DNA of 64,000 bases, taken from CADEDH01 sp050330635 (GTDB lineage: Bacteria > Actinomycetota > Acidimicrobiia > Acidimicrobiales > SZUA-35). Below are positions 1-8,018 of the stretch, in pieces. The notes below the pieces were generated by a model. That model did not search any database and had not been told where the DNA came from. It was given only the letters and a program-made list of their open reading frames with translations. The stretch spans positions 1 to 64,000 of the forward strand of contig JBHJNQ010000013.1 in NCBI GenBank assembly GCA_050330635.1. The letters are read 5' to 3'. The translations under genes were made by a program, and so were the position numbers. Within the stretch, counting starts at the first letter, position 1. Each line of letters begins with the position of its first letter.

Positions 1-283
1 TCACATAGGCCACCACCTCGGTCGGCCCGTAACACGACAACGGCACGTCCACCGCCTCACCCACAGCAGCGCCGATACCAGCCGACACCTCGCTCAACGA
101 CCGCACAACCACACCTCCCACCAACGGGACAGCCACCACCGGACCAGCCGGGCGGCCACCACACCCATCGACGACACCGATTCGACGGCAGCCCACCGGC
201 TGCAAGAGGGGAAGTACCAGCAACACTACCGAACACACGTTCGAGACACAACGACATCCGGCAAGAAATGTCAGACGCAACAT
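1..283 (-). CDS. partial hypothetical secreted/membrane protein (C-terminus beyond left edge)
   Basis: An open frame begins at ATG 283 on the minus strand and stays open to the window edge, giving at least 94 residues. It has a hydrophobic stretch near residues 18-28 (SVVLLVLPLLQ) that could be a signal peptide or membrane anchor, followed by Gly/Val-rich sequence. About one third of its codons end in A or T, far more than in neighbouring genes, so it may be acquired DNA or not a real gene. No Shine-Dalgarno site is evident and no family is recognised. A proline-rich frame on the plus strand is also open here, which weakens the case. Confidence 0.33.
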   Translation of the reverse strand, partial: MLRLTFLAGCRCVSNVCSVVLLVLPLLQPVGCRRIGVVDGCGGRPAGPVVAVPLVGGVVVRSLSEVSAGIGAAVGEAVDVPLSCYGPTEVVAYV

Positions 284-353
284 CCAACGGCCCAGCGGAC
301 GGGAGTTCGGCCGTCGACCGTCTCGAAGGCGGGACCGGGTGGGCCGGACCCGC

Positions 354-2030
354 TCACGTCGAGGCGAACCGTTGGCGCAGGTGGTACTTCTGGATCTTGC
401 CCGACGGGGTCTTCGGCATCTCGTCGACCACCTCGAGCCGTTCCGGCCAGAACTGCTTGGCCGTGCCCGCGGCCTGCAGGTGGGCCGTGAGGTGGTCGAG
501 CGAGGGCGGCTCGCCCTCGGCCACGACCACCGCACAGGCCCGCTCGCCCAGCCGCTCGTCGGGATAGCCGATGACGGCGACCTCGCGGACCTGCGGATGA
601 GCGAAGAGCAACGCCTCGATCTCCACCACCGGCACGTTCTCCCCGCCCCGGATGACGAGGTCCTTGGTGCGGCCGGCGATGCGGATACCCCCGTCGGAGC
701 GGCGGCGGGCCAGGTCACCGGTGTCGAACCAGGGCGCCCCGCCCCCAGGATCGGCCGTCAGCTGGTCGTTGTAGAGCTCGGGCCGCTGGAAGTAGCCGAT
801 CGTCTGGCTCGCCCCCCGCACGAGCAAGCGACCGACTTCGCCGACCGCCATGTCGTCGCCGTCGTCGGTGGCGACCCGCACCTCCATCCACTCCACCGGT
901 ACGCCGTCGGAGTCGGCGACCACGCTCACCGGGTCACCGGGGCGGGTGGCGGTGACCGCCCCGTTCTCCGTCATACCCCACACCGCCAGGAGGTCGTCGA
1001 TGCCGCTGGCCCTGGTGGCCTCGACGAGCGGGGACGGGATGGGGGCGCCGGCACACACGTAGCTGCGCATGGACGTCAGCGGCCGGCCACGCCAGGCACA
1101 CTCGGCCACGATGTCGCTCAGGAACGGGGTGGCCCCGGCGCTGAAGGTGATCACCTCGTCGTCGGCCAACCGGCAGAAGACCTCGGGGTCCCAGACATCC
1201 TGGTAGACGACCTTCATCCCGGTGGCGAGGGGGAGCACGATGCCCACCAGGAAGCCCGTCTGGTGGCCGAGGGTCGACGGCATGAGGACGCTGTCGTCGG
1301 CGGTCAGTCCTGCCGTGCGGGCGAAGGCCAGTGTGCCGGCATGGATCGTGTTGGACGTGTGCATGACGCCCTTGGGCTCGCCCGTCGTGCCCGAGGTGAA
1401 CTGGAGCTCGGCCAGCTCGTCGGGCCCGAGGGCCCGGGATGTCAGGGTGGCGCGGTCGAGATCGTCCTCCCAGCGTCGCTCCAGAAAGTGGGGTCCGAAT
1501 GCCTCGACCCGCCCGGTCGGGGCCGTCGCCCCAACGGCGAAGCCCCGGGCCCCGCCGTCGAGGTCGGCGAGCACCGTGTCGAGCATGGAGGCGTAGTCGT
1601 GGCCCCGGAACTCGGCCGGCGTCACCACGACCGGTGATCGGGTGAGGGAGAAGATGTAGCGCAGCTCGCGCTCCCGCAGGATCGACACGAGGGGATTGAC
1701 CACGGCGCCGATGCGGGCGCAGGCCAACGTGAGGGCGGCGAACTCCCAGTGGTTGGGGAGCTGGACCGACACGATCTGGCCGCGCTCCACGCCACAGTCG
1801 ATGAGGGCCCCGGCGAACCGGTCGACGTAGCGGGCGAGCTGCCGGTAGCTGAGCGACGAGGGTGGCCCTGCGCCGTCGTGGCGGTGGGTGACCACCGCCA
1901 CCTTGTCGGGAGTGGCCGCCGCCACCCGGTCGAAGTCGTCGAGGTAGGTGGTGTCGCGCCACCAACCGCGGGCCCGGAAGGAGCTCGCCTGGTCGTCGCT
2001 CACGGCAGGGCCGGACAGCTGATCGGTCAT
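354..2030 (-). CDS. AMP-dependent acyl-CoA synthetase (cyclohexanecarboxylate-CoA ligase type)
   Basis: A 558-residue ANL-superfamily ligase that would activate a carboxylic acid as acyl-AMP and transfer it to CoA in the cytoplasm. The AMP-binding P-loop QFTSGTTGEPKG is near residues 210-221. A C-terminal GDLARR...GRTKDLVIRGGENV hinge and the catalytic lysine motif KTPSGKIQK near residue 545 follow. The ATG at 2030 is chosen over an upstream start because AAGGGGG lies just before it and the conserved domain begins soon after. It diverges from an SDR gene across a 205-nt region. The substrate is not evident; the nearby dehydrogenases suggest a fatty or alicyclic acid degradation set. Confidence 0.9.
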   Translation of the reverse strand: MTDQLSGPAVSDDQASSFRARGWWRDTTYLDDFDRVAAATPDKVAVVTHRHDGAGPPSSLSYRQLARYVDRFAGALIDCGVERGQIVSVQLPNHWEFAALTLACARIGAVVNPLVSILRERELRYIFSLTRSPVVVTPAEFRGHDYASMLDTVLADLDGGARGFAVGATAPTGRVEAFGPHFLERRWEDDLDRATLTSRALGPDELAELQFTSGTTGEPKGVMHTSNTIHAGTLAFARTAGLTADDSVLMPSTLGHQTGFLVGIVLPLATGMKVVYQDVWDPEVFCRLADDEVITFSAGATPFLSDIVAECAWRGRPLTSMRSYVCAGAPIPSPLVEATRASGIDDLLAVWGMTENGAVTATRPGDPVSVVADSDGVPVEWMEVRVATDDGDDMAVGEVGRLLVRGASQTIGYFQRPELYNDQLTADPGGGAPWFDTGDLARRRSDGGIRIAGRTKDLVIRGGENVPVVEIEALLFAHPQVREVAVIGYPDERLGERACAVVVAEGEPPSLDHLTAHLQAAGTAKQFWPERLEVVDEMPKTPSGKIQKYHLRQRFAST

Positions 2031-2155
2031 CGGATGGTCCCCCTTCACGACACGGTTGTCGCAACACGCCCGAACGTAGCCGACACCACCGATGGCCAAC
2101 CATTGCCCCGTCCGCAGAAGGGCCCTTCGTCTCTGCCCCCCGGATGGGCGAGGTG

Positions 2156-2178
2156 CGACACTGGAATCGGTAGTGTCG
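2156..2178. promoter_or_regulatory. inverted repeat overlapping a -10 box (operator candidate)
   Basis: CGACACT (2156-2162) and AGTGTCG (2172-2178) form a perfect 7-bp inverted repeat with a 9-nt spacer between the divergent acyl-CoA ligase and SDR genes. The right arm overlaps TAGTGT (2171-2176), a plausible -10 box for the SDR. This geometry fits a TetR-like repressor site, but no adjacent regulator gene is present. Confidence 0.4.
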
Positions 2179-2235
2179 GAGCGACGTCACCGTCACGACA
2201 AAAGACAAGTCGGAACGCACCAGGAGGAGCGCATC

Positions 2236-2988
2236 ATGGCCAGGTTCGACGGAACGGTTGCCCTCGTCAGCGGCGGGGCGCGGGGCATGGGAGCGGCCCA
2301 TGCCAGAGCATTGGTCGCAGAGGGAGGCAGCGTCGTGCTGGGCGACATCCTCGACGACGAGGGCAAGGCGGTGGCCGACGAGTTGGGCGACGCCGCCACC
2401 TATGTTCATCTCGATGTGACGAGCAGTGACGACTGGCAGGCCGCAGTGGACGCCGCCGAGCGGGCCTACGGCCCGGTGGGCCTCCTGATCAACAACGCCG
2501 GCATCGTCTCGTTCGGCCCGGTGACGACCATGACCCCCGATGAGTTCCGCCGCGTGATCGACATCAACCTGACCGGGGTGTTCCTCGGGATGCACCACAC
2601 CATCCCCTCGCTGCGCCACGCCGGGGGCGGGGTGATCGTCAACATCTCGTCGACGGCGGGGATGATGGGCTACGCCAACATCGGCGCCTACACCGCCTCG
2701 AAATGGGGGGTGCGGGGGCTGACCAAGTCGGCGGCCATGGAGCTCGGCCGCGACGGCATCCGGGTCGTCTCGGTCCACCCGGGCCCGATCGCCACCCCCA
2801 TGACCGCCGGCCTCGACGACGACGGCGCCCTGACGTCGACCCAGCCCATCCCCCGGATGGGTGAGCCCGAGGAGGTGACCAAGCTGGTCCTGTTCCTCGC
2901 CGCCGACGCCACCTACAGCACCGGCTCCGAGTTCGTGGTCGATGGCGGCGCCCTCCTCGGGCCCGTCATGCCCCTTCCGGCGGAGTAG
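2236..2988 (+). CDS. SDR family NAD(P)-dependent oxidoreductase
   Basis: A 250-residue classical short-chain dehydrogenase. It has the cofactor motif SGGARGMG (residues 12-19), INNAG (85-89), the active-site serine around 138-139, and YTASK giving Tyr152 and Lys156. The C-terminus is the usual GSEFVVDGGA. The ATG is set by AGGAGG at 2222-2227; longer upstream starts in the frame lack a ribosome site. It would oxidise or reduce a hydroxy/keto group, perhaps a 3-hydroxyacyl or hydroxysteroid substrate. The divergent CoA ligase and following acyl-CoA dehydrogenase suggest a shared catabolic role. Confidence 0.93.
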   Translation: MARFDGTVALVSGGARGMGAAHARALVAEGGSVVLGDILDDEGKAVADELGDAATYVHLDVTSSDDWQAAVDAAERAYGPVGLLINNAGIVSFGPVTTMTPDEFRRVIDINLTGVFLGMHHTIPSLRHAGGGVIVNISSTAGMMGYANIGAYTASKWGVRGLTKSAAMELGRDGIRVVSVHPGPIATPMTAGLDDDGALTSTQPIPRMGEPEEVTKLVLFLAADATYSTGSEFVVDGGALLGPVMPLPAE

Positions 2989-3070
2989 GCGTCCTCCGGC
3001 CGCCTCCGGCTCGGGTGCCGGGGGTGGCCGCGGCCGCGGCCGCCCGCTGGCCCGGCCCGGCGTCCTTCCG

Positions 3071-3076
3071 TAGGCT
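3071..3076 (+). promoter_or_regulatory. -10-like box TAGGCT, leaderless start
   Basis: TAGGCT lies 6 nt before the ATG of the acyl-CoA dehydrogenase and no Shine-Dalgarno sequence intervenes. Transcription would then begin at or next to the start codon. Confidence 0.45.
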
Positions 3077-3082
3077 GCAGCA

Positions 3083-4318
3083 ATGGTCAGCGCCGACGAT
3101 GTCCGAGACGAGGCCCGCACCTGGCTCGAGGAGCACTGGGACCCCAACCGAAGCGTGGTGGACTGGCGGAACCTCCTGGCCGACACCGGCTGGGGCACCC
3201 CGTCGTGGCCGGTCGACTGGCACGGGCGGGGCCTACCGCCGTCGATGGACCCCGTGGTCGCGGCCGAGTTCGCCGCCGTGGGCGCCGTCGGCGTCGCCTC
3301 GGGTATCAGCATGTACCTCGTGGCCCCTACGATCCTGGCCCACGGCAGCGACGACGTGAAGGGGCGCTTCCTGCGACCGATCCTCACCGGTGAGCACAAA
3401 TGGTGCCAGCTCTTCTCCGAGCCGGGTTCGGGCTCCGACCTCGCCGGCCTGACCACCCGGGCCGACCGTGACGGCGACGAGTGGATCGTCAACGGGCAGA
3501 AGGTGTGGAACTCCGGGGCCCACAAGGCGGCCTACGGCATCCTCATGGCGCGCACCGACTGGGACGTGCCCAAGCATCGGGGCATCTCGTACTTCGCCTT
3601 CCCCATGGACCAGCCCGGTGTCGAGGTCCGACCCCTCCGCCAGATGAACGGCCACGCCTCGTTCAACGAGGTGTTCTTCAACGACGCCAGCGTTCCCCAC
3701 GACAACATGATCGGTGACCAGGGCGACGGGTGGCGGGTCGCCACCACCACCCTGATGCACGAGCGGTCGGCCGTGGCCACCCGTCGACCCCGGTTCCCCG
3801 ACGACGGTGGCCCACTCGTCGAGGCGGCCAGGGCCGAGGCCGCCGAGTACTTCTCAACCTACAAGTGGTATCCGCAGCGGGCCGGTCGCTCGAACCTGGT
3901 GCGCCCCGAGGCCGAGCGCCGGGGACGGGCGACCGATCCGCTCGTCCGCCAGCAGATCGCCGGGCTGGAGGCGGTGCGCAAGACCGCCGACTGGACGGCC
4001 CGCCGCGCCCGCGACGCCCGGGCCGCCGGCAAGGAACCCGGACCCGAGGGCTCGCTGGCCAAGCTCAACATGAGCCTCGTGGCCCGGATGTGCAACGCCA
4101 TCCACACCAGCATCCAGGAGGCCGACGGGATGCTGACCGGGCCCGACACGGCGGCCGGGGGCATGGTGGCCGAGGTCCTGATCTCGACGCCGGCCATGTC
4201 CATCGCCGGCGGGACCGACGAGATCCAGCACAACATCATCGGCGAACGGGTCCTGGGCCTGCCCAAGGAGCCCGACGACAGCCGTGATGTCGCCTACCGC
4301 GTGGTCAAGCGCAACTGA
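3083..4318 (+). CDS. acyl-CoA dehydrogenase
   Basis: A 411-residue FAD-dependent acyl-CoA dehydrogenase. The middle domain carries CQLFSEPGSGSDLAGL and the NGQKVWNSGAH segment. The C-terminal helical domain ends with GGTDEIQHNIIGERVLGLP, the usual FAD/subunit contact region. It would introduce an alpha,beta double bond in an acyl-CoA and pass electrons to ETF. It starts 94 nt after the SDR stop, with its own -10-like box, so it need not depend on the SDR promoter. The exact substrate class cannot be told from the sequence. Confidence 0.93.
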   Translation: MVSADDVRDEARTWLEEHWDPNRSVVDWRNLLADTGWGTPSWPVDWHGRGLPPSMDPVVAAEFAAVGAVGVASGISMYLVAPTILAHGSDDVKGRFLRPILTGEHKWCQLFSEPGSGSDLAGLTTRADRDGDEWIVNGQKVWNSGAHKAAYGILMARTDWDVPKHRGISYFAFPMDQPGVEVRPLRQMNGHASFNEVFFNDASVPHDNMIGDQGDGWRVATTTLMHERSAVATRRPRFPDDGGPLVEAARAEAAEYFSTYKWYPQRAGRSNLVRPEAERRGRATDPLVRQQIAGLEAVRKTADWTARRARDARAAGKEPGPEGSLAKLNMSLVARMCNAIHTSIQEADGMLTGPDTAAGGMVAEVLISTPAMSIAGGTDEIQHNIIGERVLGLPKEPDDSRDVAYRVVKRN

Positions 4319-4425
4319 GCGACTCCGGGGGACAGCCGGAAATCCTGTATCCCTCGGTCGCCCCCATTCGTCTACCGGCTGCATGGGGCCCTCGGGCCCG
4401 TCGACACGCCGAAGGAGGCAGGACG

Positions 4426-4617
4426 ATGATGAATGAAGCAGGGTGGGATCGCGTGGCACGGGTGGCACTGGCCGTGGTGCTGGTGATCGTCGGTTTCGTG
4501 ATCGGCGGCACGGCGGGATGGGTGCTCGGGATCGTGGCCCTCGTGCCCCTCGTGACGGGACTGTCGGGTTGGTGCCCGCTGTACTCGATCTTCCACTTCC
4601 GGACCGCCAACCGGTAG
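4426..4617 (+). CDS. DUF2892 (YgaP-like) small membrane protein
   Basis: A 63-residue protein with two hydrophobic helices (about residues 10-27 and 30-46). It ends with the GLSGWCPLYSIF segment that is diagnostic of the DUF2892/YgaP membrane domain. AAGGAGG stands just upstream of ATG 4426. The role of this family is poorly known; it often accompanies rhodaneses or redox genes. The following ECF sigma gene starts only 9 nt after its stop, so the two are probably co-transcribed and this protein may belong to the regulated envelope or thiol response. Confidence 0.85.
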   Translation: MMNEAGWDRVARVALAVVLVIVGFVIGGTAGWVLGIVALVPLVTGLSGWCPLYSIFHFRTANR

Positions 4618-4626
4618 ACACAGCGG

Positions 4627-5379
4627 GTGACCTTCACCGCCGACGACCTCGCGGGCCACGTCGACGCCCTTCACCGCTACGCCCTGGGTTTGACCCACGA
4701 TCCGGTGCTGGCCGACGACGCGGTGCAGGACACGATCGTCCGAGCCCTGGAGCGGCGCGCCACCTACAACGGCGACGCGCCGCTCCGACACTGGCTGATG
4801 CGGGTGGCCCACAACCTGATCGTCGACCGGGCCCGGCGCAGCGCCCGCGAGCTGGTGGTGGCCGACGTCGAGGCGGAGTGGCGGGACGACCACTACACGG
4901 TGGAGGCCGAGGAGGTGGTGGAGCGGGCGGCGACCCGCGACGAGCTGCTCGAGGCCCTCGTCCGTCTCCCGTTCATCTACCGCTCCGCCGTGGTCCTCCA
5001 CGACATCGAGGGTCTCCGGGTGGCCGACATCGCCGCCATCCACGTGATCTCGCTCCCGGCGGCCAAGCAGCGGCTGCGTCGGGGGCGGATGGCGATGGTC
5101 ACGGCCCTGGCCCAGGGCGACCGCCGGCGCCGAGCGACGAAAGGGGTGCCGATGGCATGTTGGGATGCCCGGCAGCACATCAGCGATTATCTGAACGGCG
5201 ACCTCGACGGGGCCACCGCTTCCGGCGTCGAGGCCCACCTCGCCGCCTGCCCCACCTGCCCTCCGCTGTACGCTGCGCTGGTCGGTGTCCACGGCGAGCT
5301 GGGCCGGTTGCGTGACCCCGACTCGGTCATCGCCCCCGATCTCGACGAGCGGATCCGCGGCCTGCTCGGGGTGGACTGA
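4627..5379 (+). CDS. ECF sigma factor fused to zinc-finger anti-sigma domain
   Basis: A 250-residue protein starting at GTG 4627. Residues 1-165 are an ECF sigma-70 factor: region 2 with the ADDAVQDTIVRAL helix and region 4 with LRVADIAAIHVISLPAAKQR. Residues 176-250 form a zf-HC2 anti-sigma domain with HLAACPTC, giving ligands His204, Cys208 and Cys211. Sigma and anti-sigma are normally separate, often overlapping, genes; here there is no stop between them. An internal ATG at 5152 with its own AAAGGGG could also yield a free anti-sigma. The 3' end overlaps the convergent MFS gene by 53 nt. It likely controls a stress regulon. Confidence 0.88.
   Translation: MTFTADDLAGHVDALHRYALGLTHDPVLADDAVQDTIVRALERRATYNGDAPLRHWLMRVAHNLIVDRARRSARELVVADVEAEWRDDHYTVEAEEVVERAATRDELLEALVRLPFIYRSAVVLHDIEGLRVADIAAIHVISLPAAKQRLRRGRMAMVTALAQGDRRRRATKGVPMACWDARQHISDYLNGDLDGATASGVEAHLAACPTCPPLYAALVGVHGELGRLRDPDSVIAPDLDERIRGLLGVD
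5140..5154 (+). promoter_or_regulatory. internal ribosome binding site and ATG inside the sigma/anti-sigma gene
   Basis: AAAGGGG (5140-5146) stands 5 nt before the in-frame ATG 5152, exactly at the sigma/anti-sigma junction. Initiation here would give a 75-residue stand-alone zf-HC2 anti-sigma factor. The site may be a relic of two separate genes or an active second start. Confidence 0.5.
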
Positions 5380-6568
5380 CAGTGATGATGACCGGTGTCG
5401 CCACCGGTCCCGGAACGGCCGGCCGCCGGCCCGAGAGCCGGAGCGGCACGAGCCCGGCCAGGGCACAGAGCCCGCCGACGGCGAACGCCGTCCGTTCCCC
5501 GGCGGCGCCGACCACGACGCCCATGGCCACCGCCCCCAGGGCGAAGGCCAGATCGAAGAACATCGAGATGCTGGCCACGGCGAAGGCCCGTTCGCCGGGC
5601 CCGGAGCGGTTGACGACGAGGGCCAGCAACGCCGGGAAGTTCATGGCCATCCCGGCCGAGAAGACGACGACGCCGCCGTACAGGCCGACCGGCGATGGGA
5701 AGGCGGCCACCACGAGGAGGCCGGCACCCAGCCCCACCAGCGACCACGCCGACACCCGGAGCGCGCCGAACCGGTCGGGAACCCGGGCCCCGGCGAGGCG
5801 GGCCGCCATGATCAACACGGCGTAGGTGGTGAAGATCAGCCCGGCGTTGGCCAATCCGATCGAGTCGGCGTACACGGAAACGAACGACACGAACCCCGCG
5901 TAACCGAACAGCCCGCCGGTGAGGGCCAGGCCCGGGAGGACGGCCTCACGGTGGATCCATCCCGACGACGTGGCCGCCACTCCGGGTCGACCACCGGGGG
6001 TGGTCAGGCCGAGGACCGCCCCGATCGCGACCAGGGCAGCCGCCATCACCCACACCCGGTCGTAGTCGGCGCCGTCGAAGATCCACTCGCCGAGCGGTGG
6101 TCCGGCCGCCACCCCGCCGTAGACGGCGAGCGAGAAGTAGTTGGCGGCCTCGCCCCGCCGCTCGTCCGTCGTCATGTCCTGGATGGCGGTGGCCAGTCCG
6201 ACGAAGGCGAAGGCCTCGCCGGCCCCGAACACCAGGCGGAGGGCGACCACCGCGGCGACGGAGGTGGCGACCAGATACCCGAGGAGCGACACCGCCACCA
6301 GCAGCATCCCGCCCACCACGAGGACCCGCCGCCCATGGCGATCGCCGAGGCGACCGGCGACCGGCCGGAGCAGAGCGGCCGTGATCCCGAACGAGCCGAC
6401 GGCGAGGCCGACCTCGGTGCCGGTGCCGCCGAGCTCGTCGGCCACGAACCGGGGCAGGACCGGGTAGAGGATCGTCCATCCGGTGAAGTAGGCGAAGCCG
6501 GCGGCGGTGACGGTGGCGAAGCGCCAGGTGAGCAGTCGCTGCCTCGGCGACCCCGACGGTCCGGTCAC
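5327..6568 (-). CDS. MFS transporter
   Basis: A 413-residue major facilitator with about 12 hydrophobic segments and the loop 2-3 signature GRLGDRHGRRVLV after the second helix. It starts at GTG 6568 and runs towards, and overlaps, the sigma-factor gene. Its start is 103 nt from the divergent aminotransferase-NRPS operon, so it could be the exporter for that product; this is suggested only by position. The family includes many drug and metabolite efflux pumps and the substrate is not visible from sequence. Confidence 0.88.
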   Translation of the reverse strand: MTGPSGSPRQRLLTWRFATVTAAGFAYFTGWTILYPVLPRFVADELGGTGTEVGLAVGSFGITAALLRPVAGRLGDRHGRRVLVVGGMLLVAVSLLGYLVATSVAAVVALRLVFGAGEAFAFVGLATAIQDMTTDERRGEAANYFSLAVYGGVAAGPPLGEWIFDGADYDRVWVMAAALVAIGAVLGLTTPGGRPGVAATSSGWIHREAVLPGLALTGGLFGYAGFVSFVSVYADSIGLANAGLIFTTYAVLIMAARLAGARVPDRFGALRVSAWSLVGLGAGLLVVAAFPSPVGLYGGVVVFSAGMAMNFPALLALVVNRSGPGERAFAVASISMFFDLAFALGAVAMGVVVGAAGERTAFAVGGLCALAGLVPLRLSGRRPAVPGPVATPVIITVSPPRAGRGSARRDRGR

Positions 6569-6671
6569 CGCGTCACGCTACGACACACCCGCGTCGCCGG
6601 CGAACCGGGCTCGGAGGTAGACGGAACACTTCGTATCACCACTGTCGGTCCGCCCTCATGAGGAGACGCAG

Positions 6672-8018
6672 ATGGCCACGCTTCGGAGGGGGCATCCGAC
6701 AATGACGACGAACCAGCACGAGACCGCCAGCGACACAGGGGAAACCGAGGTCTTCGAGACCAGGGAATCGGGGGTGCGGAGCTACTGCCGCCACTTCGGC
6801 GTCGTGTTCGACTCCGCCCGGGGCAGCCTGCTCGTCGACACCGCCGGCCGGCGCTACATCGATTTCCTGGCCGGGTGCTCGGCCCTCAACTACGGCCACA
6901 ACGACCCCGACATGCAGCACGCCCTGCTCAACCACATCAAGCACGAGTCGGTGACGCTCGGCCTCGACCTCTACACCACACCCAAGCGGGAGTTCCTCCA
7001 GCGCTTCGAGGACGTGATCCTCACGCCCCGGGGCCTCGACTACCGGGTCCAGTTCACCGGTCCGACCGGGACCAACGCAGTGGAGGCGGCCCTCAAGCTG
7101 GCCCGCAAGGTCACCGGCCGCCACTCGGTCATCGCCTTCACCAACGGCTTCCACGGCGTCAGCCTCGGGGCGCTCGCCGCCACCGGCAACGGCTACAACC
7201 GGGCCGGCGCCCACACCCCCCTCAACGGTGTCGACCGGGCCTTCTTCGACGGCTACCTCGGCCCCGACGTCGACACGGTCGCCGTACTCCAGCAGCTGCT
7301 CGACGATCCGTCGAGCGGGGTGGCGGCGCCCGCCGCCTTCATCGTCGAGACGGTGCAGGGTGAGGGTGGCCTCAACGTGGCCTCGACCGCCTGGATGCAG
7401 CGGCTCGCTGCCCTGGCCGCGGCCCACGGTTCGCTCGTGATCGTCGACGACATCCAGGCCGGTTGCGGCCGGACCGGCAGCTTCTTCAGTTTCGAGTCGA
7501 TGGGCATCGAGCCCGACATCGTGACCCTGTCGAAGTCGATCTCTGGCTTCGGGCTGCCCATGGCCCTCGTGCTGATGAAGCCCGAGCTCGACACCTGGGG
7601 CCCGGCCGAGCACAACGGCACCTTCCGGGGCAATGGCATGGCCTTCACCACCGCCGCCGTGGCCATCGAGAAGTTCTGGTCCGACGACTCCCTCAGCAAC
7701 GACATCCGTCGCCGGGCCTACGTCGTCCAGTCGGCCCTCGACGCCGTCGCCCTCCACGTTCCCGGAGCCCAGCTCAAGGGGCGGGGGATGTTCCTCGGGA
7801 TCGACGTCGGCTGCGGCGAGCTGGCCGGAGCGATCTGCCGCGAGGCCTTCACCCGGGGTGTGGTGATCGAGACCTCGGGAGCCCGGGGCCAGGTCGTCAA
7901 GATCCTGGCGCCGCTCACCACCTCGGACATGCTCCTCGCCTCCGGCATGGAGCGGGTCTACGAGGCGGCCATGGCCGTCATCGCCCGTTGGCCGTTGTCG
8001 GACGCTCCGCGGCCATGA
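6672..8018 (+). CDS. ectB-like: diaminobutyrate--2-oxoglutarate aminotransferase (EctB type)
   Basis: A 448-residue class III PLP aminotransferase with clear EctB features: VRSYCRHF near the N-terminus, ALNYGHN, LDYRVQFTGPTGTNAVEAAL, VDDIQAGCGRTGSFFSFE, and LSKSISGFGLPMA carrying the PLP lysine Lys288. It would convert aspartate semialdehyde to L-2,4-diaminobutyrate using glutamate. No ectA or ectC is present, so ectoine synthesis is not supported here. Its TGA overlaps the ATG of the next gene (ATGA), coupling it to a Pls-type synthetase that could use diaminobutyrate. GAGGAG precedes ATG 6672; ATG 6702 with GGAGGGGG upstream is an alternative start. Confidence 0.92.
   Translation: MATLRRGHPTMTTNQHETASDTGETEVFETRESGVRSYCRHFGVVFDSARGSLLVDTAGRRYIDFLAGCSALNYGHNDPDMQHALLNHIKHESVTLGLDLYTTPKREFLQRFEDVILTPRGLDYRVQFTGPTGTNAVEAALKLARKVTGRHSVIAFTNGFHGVSLGALAATGNGYNRAGAHTPLNGVDRAFFDGYLGPDVDTVAVLQQLLDDPSSGVAAPAAFIVETVQGEGGLNVASTAWMQRLAALAAAHGSLVIVDDIQAGCGRTGSFFSFESMGIEPDIVTLSKSISGFGLPMALVLMKPELDTWGPAEHNGTFRGNGMAFTTAAVAIEKFWSDDSLSNDIRRRAYVVQSALDAVALHVPGAQLKGRGMFLGIDVGCGELAGAICREAFTRGVVIETSGARGQVVKILAPLTTSDMLLASGMERVYEAAMAVIARWPLSDAPRP

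Noticed and set aside
934..3525. An 863-residue minus-strand frame across the SDR and dehydrogenase genes.
   Set aside because: Its composition is Arg/Pro/Gly-rich and it is antisense to clear SDR and acyl-CoA dehydrogenase genes.
7463..8014. An N-terminal extension of the synthetase back to 7463 (1569 residues).
   Set aside because: This part is an off-frame reading of the aminotransferase gene. The ATGA overlap at 8015 is the natural start.
6672..8018. Ectoine biosynthesis.
   Set aside because: The aminotransferase is EctB-like but no ectA or ectC is present, and it is coupled to a Pls-type synthetase.
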